40,213 nucleotides of DNA from Clostridia bacterium (GTDB taxonomy: Bacteria > Bacillota > Clostridia > Christensenellales > Borkfalkiaceae), in assembly GCA_017407325.1 (NCBI GenBank), contig JAFQWV010000012.1:1-40213 (forward strand), given 5' to 3'. Below the pieces are notes generated by a model, which was given only the letters and a program-made list of their open reading frames with translations, did not search any database and was not told the DNA's origin. Shown in pieces: positions 26,401 through 34,640 of this stretch. Both the position numbers and the translations under genes were made by a program. How positions within the stretch are numbered: the first letter of the stretch is position 1; each line of letters begins with the position of its first letter.

Positions 26401-26811
26401 TATTGCGCGTTGCTTTAAAAATTTTGCACCTGCGTCGTCCAAAACGGAGAAAGACGGATCGACTTCTGCTTCGTAAAAATAAGTTTTAATAACGTCAGAA
26501 CAAAAAGAGTGAACAGTCGAGATTGATGCAGTCGGCAAGTTTTCAATCTGCGCTTTGAACAATTCTTTGTTATCGCCTTCAGAAATTCTTTCCCACAAAA
26601 CCTTTGAAATTCTGTCTTTAATCTCTTTTGCGCTAAGCTTAGTAAAGGTTACGGCTAAAATTTCAGAAATGTTTGCTTTTCCGTCACAGATTAAACGAAT
26701 AATTCTTTCAATCATAACCGACGTTTTACCACTACCTGCCGATGCAGAGACAACGACGTTTCCGTCGTTTATATTGATGACTTTTTGTTGTTTTTCGGTA
26801 AATTTACTCAT
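23446..26811 (-). CDS. addA: ATP-dependent helicase/nuclease subunit A
   Basis: AddA is the UvrD-like helicase and nuclease subunit of AddAB, which processes double-strand DNA ends for RecA. About 1121 residues, somewhat shorter than Bacillus AddA. Walker A SASAGSGKTS lies near residues 23-32. Motif II is YIFVDEYQDTNGVQE, a late helicase motif is LRLFYVAMTRARYRLHIV, and the C-terminal RecB-type nuclease motif is GIIDLIAID...YVIDYKYSS. Three ATGs in a row start the frame; I chose the third (26811), 7 nt after AGGGGG. It overlaps addB by 8 nt, showing translational coupling. Confidence 0.93.
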   Translation of the reverse strand: MSKFTEKQQKVININDGNVVVSASAGSGKTSVMIERIIRLICDGKANISEILAVTFTKLSAKEIKDRISKVLWERISEGDNKELFKAQIENLPTASISTVHSFCSDVIKTYFYEAEVDPSFSVLDDAGAKFLKQRAINDVFERLYDEGGEEFILLLKCFIKNRSDQEFKKHVIECYDYAINEEDFDAYIEKALYYSSSEGAKIADNQLIDEYRRLLHGYAQSLLSLLEYSEKYNETKLAIFFKGFYDKILQAINNENFEDVVSELSLIKPKRPTVEINPISETLIKEYKDFREKKFNKVVAKVTEAFLEPQDIRIAKILSTNKICNSFIKVVKLFKEEYERLKQDLASLDFSDLEHFTLKILKNEEIRKEISERYKYIFVDEYQDTNGVQEAIFTKISNNNLFIVGDVKQSIYAFRGCNPELFNQKIKDCENGYGTHVDLDANFRSAISIIDATNKVFSGSMRENPSGIEYSRAPMQGGSLYDQHLGKASLYIAEKNQKEKSEFDGVYSVKKHAQKFNQATVGAKEKLVCDLIEDELFGLNGSPKTFYDVKDKKVREVTFSDICVLTRNNTGLSERIVSELLMRSIPVICDNKRSIGEYPEIKLMVNLLEYIVNPTKDIPLATVLKSEIGGLTDDELSTIRQNFVAPNFYLACEGYAKKFNDAIAVKLNDFFDYFKKIRILSQFEKASRVLKEITTERNLEISLLTKKLGNLKLTRINRFILAGENMLIAEMLAKINNIIENLTVNFTEAENAVKIMSYHGSKGLEFPIVILADVSQGFNKLDLRKEVMLDREFGFVVKYYDTENKISQPTSLRRLITLRKDLASATEELRLFYVAMTRARYRLHIVSGIEPSLMHNFEGYALANKMIDFLAKDDVEICDAPKIFEKEANLRREVIFGEPDQKTVEKISEFINFEYPYSDDTTLYLKRSVTQVNENNVESFDGLEFSQREETFMVEFKEDDENLQEKGTAYHRYLETCDFGKQPNNELIRLHNEGLLSSEQVKMLDISLLEKIVKMDIFTRLKDAKLYRERPFILNAPASLVGFNGTDTVLLQGIIDLIAIDCDSAYVIDYKYSSKKENALIETYKKQLDLYAYATEKILKKKIAGKFIVNIKLGIIVSVD

Positions 26812-29800
26812 CATCATCCCCCTTTACGGCATTAATTATAGTAGCTTTAGTAATCCCTGAAAGCTCACGACAGGTGTTGTCAAGCTCAGGATCGAATCCA
26901 CACATACCGTTAAACTTGCAATACTTACATGCGCCGGTATACGGATAAGGCGCGATATAGCCTTCTGAAAGTTCCGTACTACCCACTTCGCACACCCTTT
27001 TTGCGTACGTTAAAAAACTGTCAAGCTCGGCACTAGTCAGAAGTGACGTCGAACCTTTAACCGTTCTTTCACCGTCTTTTTCGGTGATTTTTATATTGTA
27101 TTTTGCACTTTCTTTTTCAGATTCAAGCCTTGTATCGCTTGCTAAAACGACTTCGTCGTCATATAAAGTTTTTCCGATAAAAGCTTGCGCTTCTTTATCG
27201 TCACGTGCATACTCGTCGTTGACTTTATAGTAGTACGCGCCCGCAAGACGTGTTTTTTCATCTAAAAATGCAAGTGGATAAAGGTATAACTGAACGTTCG
27301 TTCCACTGTAAAGCTTTTCTTCTTTAGCCTTACTTTCCGGGCTTCCCGTCTTGTAGTCGATAATTCTTATATAATCTTTAAACTTATCAATTCTGTCAAC
27401 CTTACCACTTAACGTTTTTTGTCCGTACGGCGTATCAAGCACGATTCCCTTAAACCTTGCACCCGGCAAAGAACCAAACGCAACTTCTTGACCTATAGGC
27501 AAAAATTTACTTTGCTTATATTCCGTAAAGACTTCATAGCAACGCTTTTTAGCTTCTTCTTTTGTGATATTAAATACGTGTTCGTACTCAGATTTATTTA
27601 AATAACGAGCGTATTGGTCGGTTTTTAGCGCATCATCGAAAAGCTTGACAGCTAAAGCGTAACAATCTTCTTTATCTTTAACCGTCTCGATTTTAGCGAC
27701 GAACTTTTCTAAAATTTCGTGCAGTAAATTACCAAACTCAAACGATCTAACTTCGCCGTTGTCGTCGTCTTTAAGCTTTAAATTATAAGTAGCAAAGCAA
27801 GCGTAAGGACAGTTAAAATACTTTTCAATTACGCTCGCAGAAAGATTTTTAACGACTTCTCTATCTATGCTAAGCTTAGGTTTTACCGAAACTATCGCCA
27901 TTGCTTTTTCGTAAAGCTTTTCATCTTTCTTTATCGCTTCTAAAAAGGCTGTGCTTGATTTAACAGAAGAAATTTTGCGTTCTGAAAAGTCGTTCGCGCT
28001 TAAAGCAAAATTTCTAAGTCCTTGATTTTTAGTCATATATCCGTAGATATCGTTTTCTAAACCAGCGTAACCCGACGTCTCAAAAAGTTCGACGTTCTTA
28101 GGCTCAATTTGAAAAATTCGTTTAGCGTATTCAATAACCTCGCTTTTTGTAACCACCCCACCACGCGCGAGCGTGATTGGGTATAAAAGGTACAATTTTT
28201 CCGAAAAACTCATAAGCGAAACACCGACGTTTTCGCGCTCGCGCTTGTTAATTATTTGAATTTTTGGTTCGATAATGCACTTATAGGCTTCCATTTTGAT
28301 TAAATCACGGTCGGTAAGAAGTGCAGTGTCACTTTTTGCTTCAGGAACGTCACCGTATAGACCTATTGCGAATAAAATCTTAGCCTCTCTTTGTTTTACA
28401 CTCTTAAAGTCGCCCATGTAAACGACGTCAGAAAATAGTGGAAGCACTGAAACTTCACTTGCGCTCGTTGCGACGGTGAATAGATTTTTAAACTCTGAAA
28501 CAGTCATTTTTCTGTCGCCGACAATATTTTCAATCTCGCTGAAAACTCGTTCAATTTTTTTGATAGCTTGCGTGTTGACGTTTGCACGCTCGAAAAAACC
28601 AAAGTTTACAAGCTCCCTTCCAAGCTCGCTTGCTTTTTCTACAGCTTTCGAAAGCGTTAATATTTCACGGCAAGCTGAAATATATTCGCGCGCAGTCGAT
28701 TTGCTTCTAAACGGCTCGACAAGCTGCAAGACGCGAAGCCTAATATCTTCAACCTGATCTCCGTCAATATTTTTAAACGGCACTTTCATAGTTTTTCTTG
28801 AAATTGCATTTTCGTTTATATATCTATCTATCGCGTTGTATTCTTCTTGAGTGCATATAAGTCGTTCAGAACATAAGCTTAGCACTGCTTTTGGCAAGTA
28901 GTTTTGACGAAGCACTTCAAGACAAGATAAAATCAGCCTAATTACAGGGTGCGACTCCATCGTGTCTTTAACGTCAACGTAAACGGGAATTTCATAGGTT
29001 TTGAAAACGTCTAAAACGAGCTCTTGATACTCGCTAGGATTAAGGGTAGCTATTGCAAAATCTTTATATCTTTTTTTGTTTTTTACCACTTCATAGCGTA
29101 TACGTTTTGCTACGGTTTCCACTTCTTGAAGCTGTGTTTTAAGTTCTAAAATATTGACTTTATCGCTATATACGGCGTCTTTTTTAGAAAACTCGGGTGA
29201 AAACATACCCTTTTCAATAGCAAGCGCTTCGGGTAAATACCCGTCGTTATCTTCACAAATTTTAGCGCTTGGGAAAATACCGGATACGCGACTTACTATC
29301 TCGTTAGTATAAAATTCGCCGTTCCCCTTTAAAAGCACGAAATCGGCATTACAAACTTTTTCTACCGCTTCGAAAATATCGACAATCTGGCGCGTGACAG
29401 ACGAAAAGCCACTAAATATTACCTTTGCGCCCTTTAAGCTTTCGTCACCCTCGACAAGCTTTGGAATAAGCGCGAAAAAGTTGTTGCTGTCGTATAGCTC
29501 GTTATCCTTTAGATAATTTTCATAAGCGTCGTAAATTTTATAAATATCGGTTAACTTGGTTGCAAATGCGCCATTTTCACCTTCGATAACTTCTTTTAAG
29601 TCGTCTGGGCTTACTTTCGCGCTTTTAAGCTGAGCGATAAGCTTATAGACGTTTTCACTTAGCTTTGGGCTTCCTTTAAGCTTAATTCGCTTAAGCTCTC
29701 CTGATAATTTTGCGATAATACTGTAAACCACTAATGACGATGCACTTTTAGAAAGTGCGTTTATATTGGTTATTCGAGTGGAAATGTATCTAGAAAAAGA

Positions 29801-29980
29801 CGTTACGAAAACGTTAAAAGTACCACCCGTTTCGTTAGCAATAGCCCGTTCTAACATAAGCGAGTTTTTGTCTTCACAAAAAACGAAACACTTCTTATCA
29901 AGGTCGCTTGCGTACGGCGCAGAAAGCTTAGCAGTTATTTGCGCTAATTTTTCGTTTGTTTTTGCTGTGTAAATTACCAT
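26804..29980 (-). CDS. addB: ATP-dependent helicase/nuclease subunit B
   Basis: AddB is the partner subunit that carries an inactive helicase fold and the second nuclease. 1058 residues. Four Fe-S ligands typical of AddB are visible: a first Cys in YFNCPYACFATYN and a C-terminal group CKYCKFNGMC. The nuclease motif is RIIDYKTGSPE, followed by NVQLYLYPLAF. The N-terminus reads MVIYTAKTNEKLAQITAKL and lacks the GxxxxGKT Walker A present in Bacillus AddB, so ATP binding by this subunit is doubtful. It is the first gene of addB-addA-small ORF. Confidence 0.9.
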   Translation of the reverse strand: MVIYTAKTNEKLAQITAKLSAPYASDLDKKCFVFCEDKNSLMLERAIANETGGTFNVFVTSFSRYISTRITNINALSKSASSLVVYSIIAKLSGELKRIKLKGSPKLSENVYKLIAQLKSAKVSPDDLKEVIEGENGAFATKLTDIYKIYDAYENYLKDNELYDSNNFFALIPKLVEGDESLKGAKVIFSGFSSVTRQIVDIFEAVEKVCNADFVLLKGNGEFYTNEIVSRVSGIFPSAKICEDNDGYLPEALAIEKGMFSPEFSKKDAVYSDKVNILELKTQLQEVETVAKRIRYEVVKNKKRYKDFAIATLNPSEYQELVLDVFKTYEIPVYVDVKDTMESHPVIRLILSCLEVLRQNYLPKAVLSLCSERLICTQEEYNAIDRYINENAISRKTMKVPFKNIDGDQVEDIRLRVLQLVEPFRSKSTAREYISACREILTLSKAVEKASELGRELVNFGFFERANVNTQAIKKIERVFSEIENIVGDRKMTVSEFKNLFTVATSASEVSVLPLFSDVVYMGDFKSVKQREAKILFAIGLYGDVPEAKSDTALLTDRDLIKMEAYKCIIEPKIQIINKRERENVGVSLMSFSEKLYLLYPITLARGGVVTKSEVIEYAKRIFQIEPKNVELFETSGYAGLENDIYGYMTKNQGLRNFALSANDFSERKISSVKSSTAFLEAIKKDEKLYEKAMAIVSVKPKLSIDREVVKNLSASVIEKYFNCPYACFATYNLKLKDDDNGEVRSFEFGNLLHEILEKFVAKIETVKDKEDCYALAVKLFDDALKTDQYARYLNKSEYEHVFNITKEEAKKRCYEVFTEYKQSKFLPIGQEVAFGSLPGARFKGIVLDTPYGQKTLSGKVDRIDKFKDYIRIIDYKTGSPESKAKEEKLYSGTNVQLYLYPLAFLDEKTRLAGAYYYKVNDEYARDDKEAQAFIGKTLYDDEVVLASDTRLESEKESAKYNIKITEKDGERTVKGSTSLLTSAELDSFLTYAKRVCEVGSTELSEGYIAPYPYTGACKYCKFNGMCGFDPELDNTCRELSGITKATIINAVKGDDDE

Positions 29981-30009
29981 AAAAAGTTATCCTATCGTTT
30001 GTTGAAATC

Positions 30010-30015
30010 ATTATA
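30010..30015 (-). promoter_or_regulatory. Extended -10 promoter of addB
   Basis: Minus-strand TGGTATAAT (TATAAT at 30010-30015) is an extended -10 element without a good -35 box. The leader would be about 20-25 nt. Confidence 0.55.
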
Positions 30016-30057
30016 CCATATTTAGCGAGACAATATTGTGTTTTTACATAAATTTTT

Positions 30058-30086
30058 TTTACTTTTTTTTAAAATTGTGTTATACT
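30058..30086 (+). promoter_or_regulatory. Promoter of the lipoprotein-mgtE operon
   Basis: TTTACT (30058-30063) and TATACT (30081-30086), spacer 17 nt, divergent from addB. Confidence 0.55.
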
Positions 30087-30127
30087 AACAAAAAAAGATA
30101 TAAAAATAACAATAATAGGGCAAAATA

Positions 30128-31114
30128 ATGAAAAAAATTGTAACTTTATTAGCAACGTTAATCTTAGTATTTTGTTTGTTTGGCTGTTCAAAAGCAAAAG
30201 TTTCGCTTTTTACTGCGTCTAACTTTTTAGACACGCCGTCAAACCACTCGATATCTTCTGTGAACGAAACGCTTACTTACAAGGTTTCGTATAAGCAAGC
30301 AGAAAACGAAAACACGCTCGTCATTTCAATAGACAGCCAAAAATCAACCTATACGACCGTTTTAACAAACACGACTTATAACGAAAAAGCATGCTATTTG
30401 CTTGAAACAAGTCTTAATATGGTTGGTGAGATTGATAACGCGGGACAAAAAACGGCACTAAACGATACAATCACTACAAAGTGCTATTTCTTAGGCGTTG
30501 AAAATTCGCTTAGCCCACTTTACAGTGAAAGAACTGTTAAATCTAACTCTATCGTCAGAACTAGCGCAGTCAACGCAGCGGCACACACCTACGAGGTCGG
30601 CTTTTACGATTACAACGTAAAAACTGTATACGAAAACAACACGGCAAAAGTTAGCCTTACAGTAAACCAAAAACCTGATAGCGACAATAACTTCGTTTCA
30701 TACGAAAACCACGAATTTTCTAACGTCGACAATAAAATCGCTTACGTAGATAACGAGCTTTTGCTATTTGCTCCACGCGCTATGACTCTTACAAACGCAA
30801 CTTCTAAGTCTTTCTATACAATCGATGCAGTCTCTGTTAAGAACCACAAAATGGCACTTTCGTCAATCGCGAGCGAGCCAACTAAAACCATCGCGCCTGA
30901 AAATTATTTCAACGGCATTGAAAAGGTTTTAGACGTTCTTTGCTATGGCGTCGCTTTTACAATCGACTCTAACGCTTCAGGAAGCTCAATCGTCGCCTAC
31001 TATGCAGACGCTAACAACAAAAACGAGCGCGCGCGCATGATTATGGCAGAAACTTCAGCATCTTACGGCTTAGGTACTTATACCTACTCTATCACGCAAG
31101 CTAAAAATAATTAA
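30128..31114 (+). CDS. Predicted lipoprotein of unknown function
   Basis: 328 residues. The signal peptide (1-19) ends in LFGC, with Cys20 as the lipidated residue. The mature part is beta-rich, with many Thr, Ser and Asn, and shows no motif I recognise (for example LFAPRAMTLTNATSKSFYTI). It starts after AATAGGGCAAAATA and lies 34 nt before mgtE on the same strand, so the two are probably co-transcribed. It could be an envelope protein whose expression is tied to Mg supply, but that is speculation. Confidence 0.75.
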   Translation: MKKIVTLLATLILVFCLFGCSKAKVSLFTASNFLDTPSNHSISSVNETLTYKVSYKQAENENTLVISIDSQKSTYTTVLTNTTYNEKACYLLETSLNMVGEIDNAGQKTALNDTITTKCYFLGVENSLSPLYSERTVKSNSIVRTSAVNAAAHTYEVGFYDYNVKTVYENNTAKVSLTVNQKPDSDNNFVSYENHEFSNVDNKIAYVDNELLLFAPRAMTLTNATSKSFYTIDAVSVKNHKMALSSIASEPTKTIAPENYFNGIEKVLDVLCYGVAFTIDSNASGSSIVAYYADANNKNERARMIMAETSASYGLGTYTYSITQAKNN

Positions 31115-31148
31115 TTATCAATAAAATAGTTTCAAAGGGGGGTGCTCT

Positions 31149-32564
31149 ATGCAAGAAAACGAAAACTTAAACGTTTCTCTACGTGACTATGCCACCGAGC
31201 TTTTGACCATTATCCGTAGCGATTTAACAAACGAAGAAGTTAAAGAGCAACTTGAGAATTACCACGAATCGGACATTGCTGAAATCATCCCCGAACTCAA
31301 TAAAGAAGAACGCTTAAGGCTTTATAAGCTTTTAGGCGACGAGTTTTTGAGTGAAATCTTTTCGTATCTCGACGACGTTGAAGACTTCGTTGAAGAGCTT
31401 TCTAACGAAAAAGTCGCAGACATTATCGAGGAGATGGACACAGACGACGCTGTCGAAGTCTTAGAAGAACTTGACGATGAAAAACGTCAAGAGATTATCG
31501 AACTTCTCGACGAAGAAACGGTAAGCGAAATTAAACTTATCGACAGTTATCCTGACGACGTTATCGGCTCGCGCATGTCCACCAACTTTATCACTATCGA
31601 CCACGCCTTTTCGGTAAAGCAGGCAATGCGTAGCGTTGTCGATCAAGCTGCTGAAAATGATAATATCTCAACCATTTACGCAACCAACCTTGACGGAACG
31701 TACTACGGCGCAATTTCACTTCGCGACCTGGTCGTTGCCCGTTCAACCGTCGTTTTAGACGACATTATAAGTACGGCGTACCCTTTCCTTTATGCAGATG
31801 CTAAAATTGACGACTGCATCGAAACACTTCGCGACTACTACGAAGACTCGATCCCGCTACTATCTAGCGATAATCGCGTTATAGGCGTAATTACAAGCTC
31901 GGAACTTGCAGATATCGTCGGTGAAGAAATTGAAGAAGACTACGCGCGCCTAGCTGGTCTTACTGAACAGGAAGACTTGGAAGAACCACTATTTTACTCT
32001 GTTAAAAAGCGCATGCCGTGGCTTATCGCGCTTATGTTTTTAGGACTTTTGGTTTCTTCTCTTATCGGTTCGTTCTCAACCGTTATAACGCTACTTCCGA
32101 TTTTAGTTTGCTTTCAATCGCTGATTTTGGGTATGTGCGGTAACGTCGGCACGCAAAGCCTAGCTGTAACTATCAGGGTTATCACAAGTGGAACGCTAGA
32201 GAAAAAAGAACGAAACCGATTGATTTTTAAAGAACTTAGAATTGGTCTTGTGAACGGTCTTTTAATAGGCGTTATGTCAGCGCTCATTTGTTCACTATAT
32301 ATCTATTTCGTTGTTGGCGACGTTTACGGCATTTCAAATTATTTGCAAAGTTTAGAAATTTCTGCCTGCATCGGCGGGGCACTACTTGCATCTATGACGG
32401 TTGCAAGCTTAGCGGGAACGCTTATCCCACTTCTATTTAAGAAAATAAAAATAGACCCAGCAGTTGCATCAGGTCCACTTCTTACGACGATTAACGATAT
32501 GATAGCAGCCACCGTTTACTACGGTCTTGCGTGGATATTTTTAATCAAAATTTTAGGAATTTAA
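31149..32564 (+). CDS. mgtE: Magnesium transporter MgtE
   Basis: 471 residues. MgtE is a dimeric Mg2+ channel gated by cytosolic Mg2+. The N-terminal superhelical domain (~1-130) is very acidic (IIEEMDTDDAVEVLEELDDE). Two CBS domains follow (~140-260, with SRMSTNFITIDHAFSV and GVITSSELADIV), then about five membrane segments from residue ~285. Pore signatures are GMCGNVGTQSLAV (Val where Ser is common) and DPAVASGPLLTTINDM. AAAGGGGGGTGCTCT precedes the ATG. No M-box Mg riboswitch is visible before this operon. Confidence 0.95.
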   Translation: MQENENLNVSLRDYATELLTIIRSDLTNEEVKEQLENYHESDIAEIIPELNKEERLRLYKLLGDEFLSEIFSYLDDVEDFVEELSNEKVADIIEEMDTDDAVEVLEELDDEKRQEIIELLDEETVSEIKLIDSYPDDVIGSRMSTNFITIDHAFSVKQAMRSVVDQAAENDNISTIYATNLDGTYYGAISLRDLVVARSTVVLDDIISTAYPFLYADAKIDDCIETLRDYYEDSIPLLSSDNRVIGVITSSELADIVGEEIEEDYARLAGLTEQEDLEEPLFYSVKKRMPWLIALMFLGLLVSSLIGSFSTVITLLPILVCFQSLILGMCGNVGTQSLAVTIRVITSGTLEKKERNRLIFKELRIGLVNGLLIGVMSALICSLYIYFVVGDVYGISNYLQSLEISACIGGALLASMTVASLAGTLIPLLFKKIKIDPAVASGPLLTTINDMIAATVYYGLAWIFLIKILGI

Positions 32565-32575
32565 TAAAAATTTAA

Positions 32576-32614
32576 CGCGATAATCGGCTTATAGCTCGAT
32601 TATCGCGCTTTTTT
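32576..32614. terminator. Bidirectional terminator after mgtE
   Basis: CGCGATAATCG (32576-32586) pairs with CGATTATCGCG (32597-32607) around a GCTTATAGCT loop, followed by CTTTTTTG. It serves mgtE and the convergent anti-sigma gene. Nearly the same hairpin recurs at 34600 and 38840. Confidence 0.85.
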
Positions 32615-32626
32615 GCTTTTTAACTA

Positions 32627-33895
32627 TTAAAATAACATATTATAAACGTTGGTTACTTCAACTCTAAGTCGAATATAATCTTCTAGGAATTGATAATGAA
32701 GCCTTCCCTTTTCTGCTGTGAAACCTACGTTAAACTCTTCTATGGTAAAGCCGTCGCTTATCAAAATTCGTTTTATTTCTTCAGGTGCTGTATTAAGCGA
32801 AATACCATTAAAATAAATTGATGGATCCGTTATATATATCCATGAAATGTGCTGCTCTTTGCTTGAATAATCCGGATAAGACGTAACAGTGTAAATAACA
32901 CAATGTTCAGGGTCATTTTGATGCCCACCTTCACTTATTATTGGCTCATATCCTAACCCATAATAATCGCTTCCACCAAAATGCCCGTATTTTTCTACGT
33001 GCAAAGACCAATCAAAGCCGTCGACGTTATCACCAAGCCAAAATTCTAAATTCGTATCTGGTCTAACAATCACTTCGGCAGGTGGAATTTCTATACTATT
33101 ATCAAATTTTGAAGTATCGCTTTTTGATGACTTGGAGTCACTGACCGACGAATTTTTAGTAGTTGATTCCGCCCAAGGCTTTTTAGTTGAAAGGTAAACT
33201 GTATCTTTTTCAACTTTATAATAAATTCGTTGAGTACTAGCAATTCTTACAAACTCTTCTGGTAATCTTTCATTTGTGTTTTGCCCTTCAATGAAAAATG
33301 CAACATAACCTGTATCCTTTGTAAATAAATCCTTAGGTATTGTTAAAACTTCTGAAAAATTATATTTTTTGATATTTACGAACAACTTCTTTTCTGTTTC
33401 TATCCTATATTTTTCTGAAACAAACTCTTCTTGAACATGCTTTATTTCATACACATCACCGTCATCATTTTTAAAGCATGTACGAAACGTTGGATAATGG
33501 TCACCATTTTCAATATGAAACTCTAAATTTTCAGGAAAATCACCACCATAATAAAAAGTAAGAGTAACATCGTTAATATCAAAAGCATTTTTTTCACTTT
33601 TTACTGCACACGTTATCATCGGACTTTCATCGCTGTTTGAAATTGAAAAACCACTTTCTATGCCGTTGTCAAATAAATTATCCACTATTGGCCCAGCAAT
33701 TAGCATTATCAATATTGGCGTTGCAATCACGATCACCAAAAAAACTGCGCAAATAGAAAGGGCAAGGTTTTTATTTGTGCGAGCTGGCAAAACTTTTGGC
33801 TCTTTATTGCGATATTTTTTCAAGTCGGTGTTTTGTCCAGCCGAAGTTGAATTTACGTATTCATTTAAAATTTCGTCAAGTCTTTTATCGTCCAT
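32627..33895 (-). CDS. Putative membrane anti-sigma factor
   Basis: 422 residues, no named family recognised. The layout is that of an anti-sigma factor: a ~43-residue cytoplasmic N-terminus beginning MDDKRLDEILNEYV, one membrane segment (about 44-67), then a large extracytoplasmic part. That part has a beta-rich region, a Ser/Lys/Thr linker (SSVSDSKSSKSDTSKFDNS, near residue 250) and a C-terminal region with several Trp and Tyr (EFWLGDNVDGFDWSLHVEKY). It starts 5 nt after the stop of the sigma gene, so the role as its regulator is inferred mainly from position and topology. Confidence 0.65.
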   Translation of the reverse strand: MDDKRLDEILNEYVNSTSAGQNTDLKKYRNKEPKVLPARTNKNLALSICAVFLVIVIATPILIMLIAGPIVDNLFDNGIESGFSISNSDESPMITCAVKSEKNAFDINDVTLTFYYGGDFPENLEFHIENGDHYPTFRTCFKNDDGDVYEIKHVQEEFVSEKYRIETEKKLFVNIKKYNFSEVLTIPKDLFTKDTGYVAFFIEGQNTNERLPEEFVRIASTQRIYYKVEKDTVYLSTKKPWAESTTKNSSVSDSKSSKSDTSKFDNSIEIPPAEVIVRPDTNLEFWLGDNVDGFDWSLHVEKYGHFGGSDYYGLGYEPIISEGGHQNDPEHCVIYTVTSYPDYSSKEQHISWIYITDPSIYFNGISLNTAPEEIKRILISDGFTIEEFNVGFTAEKGRLHYQFLEDYIRLRVEVTNVYNMLF

Positions 33896-33900
33896 AATCT

Positions 33901-34455
33901 TTACCCCCTATCTATATGTTCAAGTTCTTTTTTCAAAAACTCAAGCGCAGATTTTTTCAAATTAAACGCTTTACTTTTTGATATTTTTAATTCTTTTGCA
34001 ATTTCGCGAATTGTTTTTTGCCCAAAATACGTCTCTTGTATAATTATTTTTTCAATATCTGTCAGCTTAGAAATTGCAATAGAAACGTCATATCTTAACT
34101 GCTTTTTATCAAGTTCTTCATCAAACGAAGAAATTTGAGTATAATCGACAAATTGAGCAGTCGCCTTTTTATCTTTATTTATCGCGTGATAGCGATTTAT
34201 TGCCATATTGGTTAAAACTTTCGATAAATAGCTAAATCCGTTTTGAAAAAAGTGAAACTTTCTCGCAATTTTTACGATATCCGACCAAAAGTCTTGAACA
34301 AGGTCGCTGGCATCATGTTCATTTTTTAGATACTTTAGCGCAATATATCTAAGCGTAGGTGACATTATTTCATAAAGAGTGCAAACACTGTTTTCGTCGC
34401 CGTGCGCTATCTGAGATATTAACTTGTTAATTACTTGTACTCGACTTTTTTCCAT
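33901..34455 (-). CDS. ECF-type RNA polymerase sigma factor (second)
   Basis: 184 residues. Region 2 is KYLKNEHDASDLVQDFWSDI followed by FSYLSKVLTNMAINRYHAIN. Region 4 is LTDIEKIIIQETYFGQKTIR then EIAKELKISKSKAFNLKKSA. The GQKTIREIAKELKISKSKAF part is a clear helix-turn-helix. AAAGGGG lies 9 nt before the ATG. It is not closely similar to the sigma factor at 17061 and its neighbour differs, so this is an independent signalling pair. The promoter region carries a perfect palindrome that may be an operator. Confidence 0.82.
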   Translation of the reverse strand: MEKSRVQVINKLISQIAHGDENSVCTLYEIMSPTLRYIALKYLKNEHDASDLVQDFWSDIVKIARKFHFFQNGFSYLSKVLTNMAINRYHAINKDKKATAQFVDYTQISSFDEELDKKQLRYDVSIAISKLTDIEKIIIQETYFGQKTIREIAKELKISKSKAFNLKKSALEFLKKELEHIDRG

Positions 34456-34475
34456 ATCAGCACCCCTTTCTATAA

Positions 34476-34505
34476 ACTATAACAAATAAATTTGCCATTT
34501 GTCCA
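34476..34505 (-). promoter_or_regulatory. Promoter of the second sigma operon
   Basis: Minus-strand TGGACA (34500-34505) and TATAGT (34476-34481), spacer 18 nt. Confidence 0.55.
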
Positions 34506-34542
34506 TAGAAAATAAAAAAATTAAACAAAAAACTTATAGCGC

Positions 34543-34590
34543 TACTGAACAAAAATGCACAAAAGTGAAAAATCTTTCAGTATACTGAAC
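34543..34590. promoter_or_regulatory. Palindrome and repeated half-site upstream of the second sigma operon
   Basis: TTCAGTATACTGAA (34576-34589) is a perfect 14-bp palindrome. Its half TACTGAACAAAAA recurs 40 bp away (34543 and 34583), about four helical turns apart. This looks like a pair of operator sites upstream of the -35 box. No known regulator is assigned. Confidence 0.5.
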
Positions 34591-34599
34591 AAAAAAAAT

Positions 34600-34638
34600 A
34601 ACGCGGTAATCGGCTTATAGCTCGATTATCGCGCTTTT
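34600..34638 (-). terminator. Terminator of the mrp gene
   Basis: CGCGGTAATCG (34602-34612) pairs with CGATTATCGCG (34623-34633), with one G-T pair. On the minus strand it is followed by TTATTTTTTTTG. It is almost identical to the terminator at 32576. Confidence 0.85.
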
Positions 34639-34640
34639 TA

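Noticed and set aside
31115..31148. Mg2+ riboswitch (M-box) before mgtE
   Set aside because: The gap is only 34 nt, and the upstream leader of the lipoprotein gene is about 35 nt and AT-rich.
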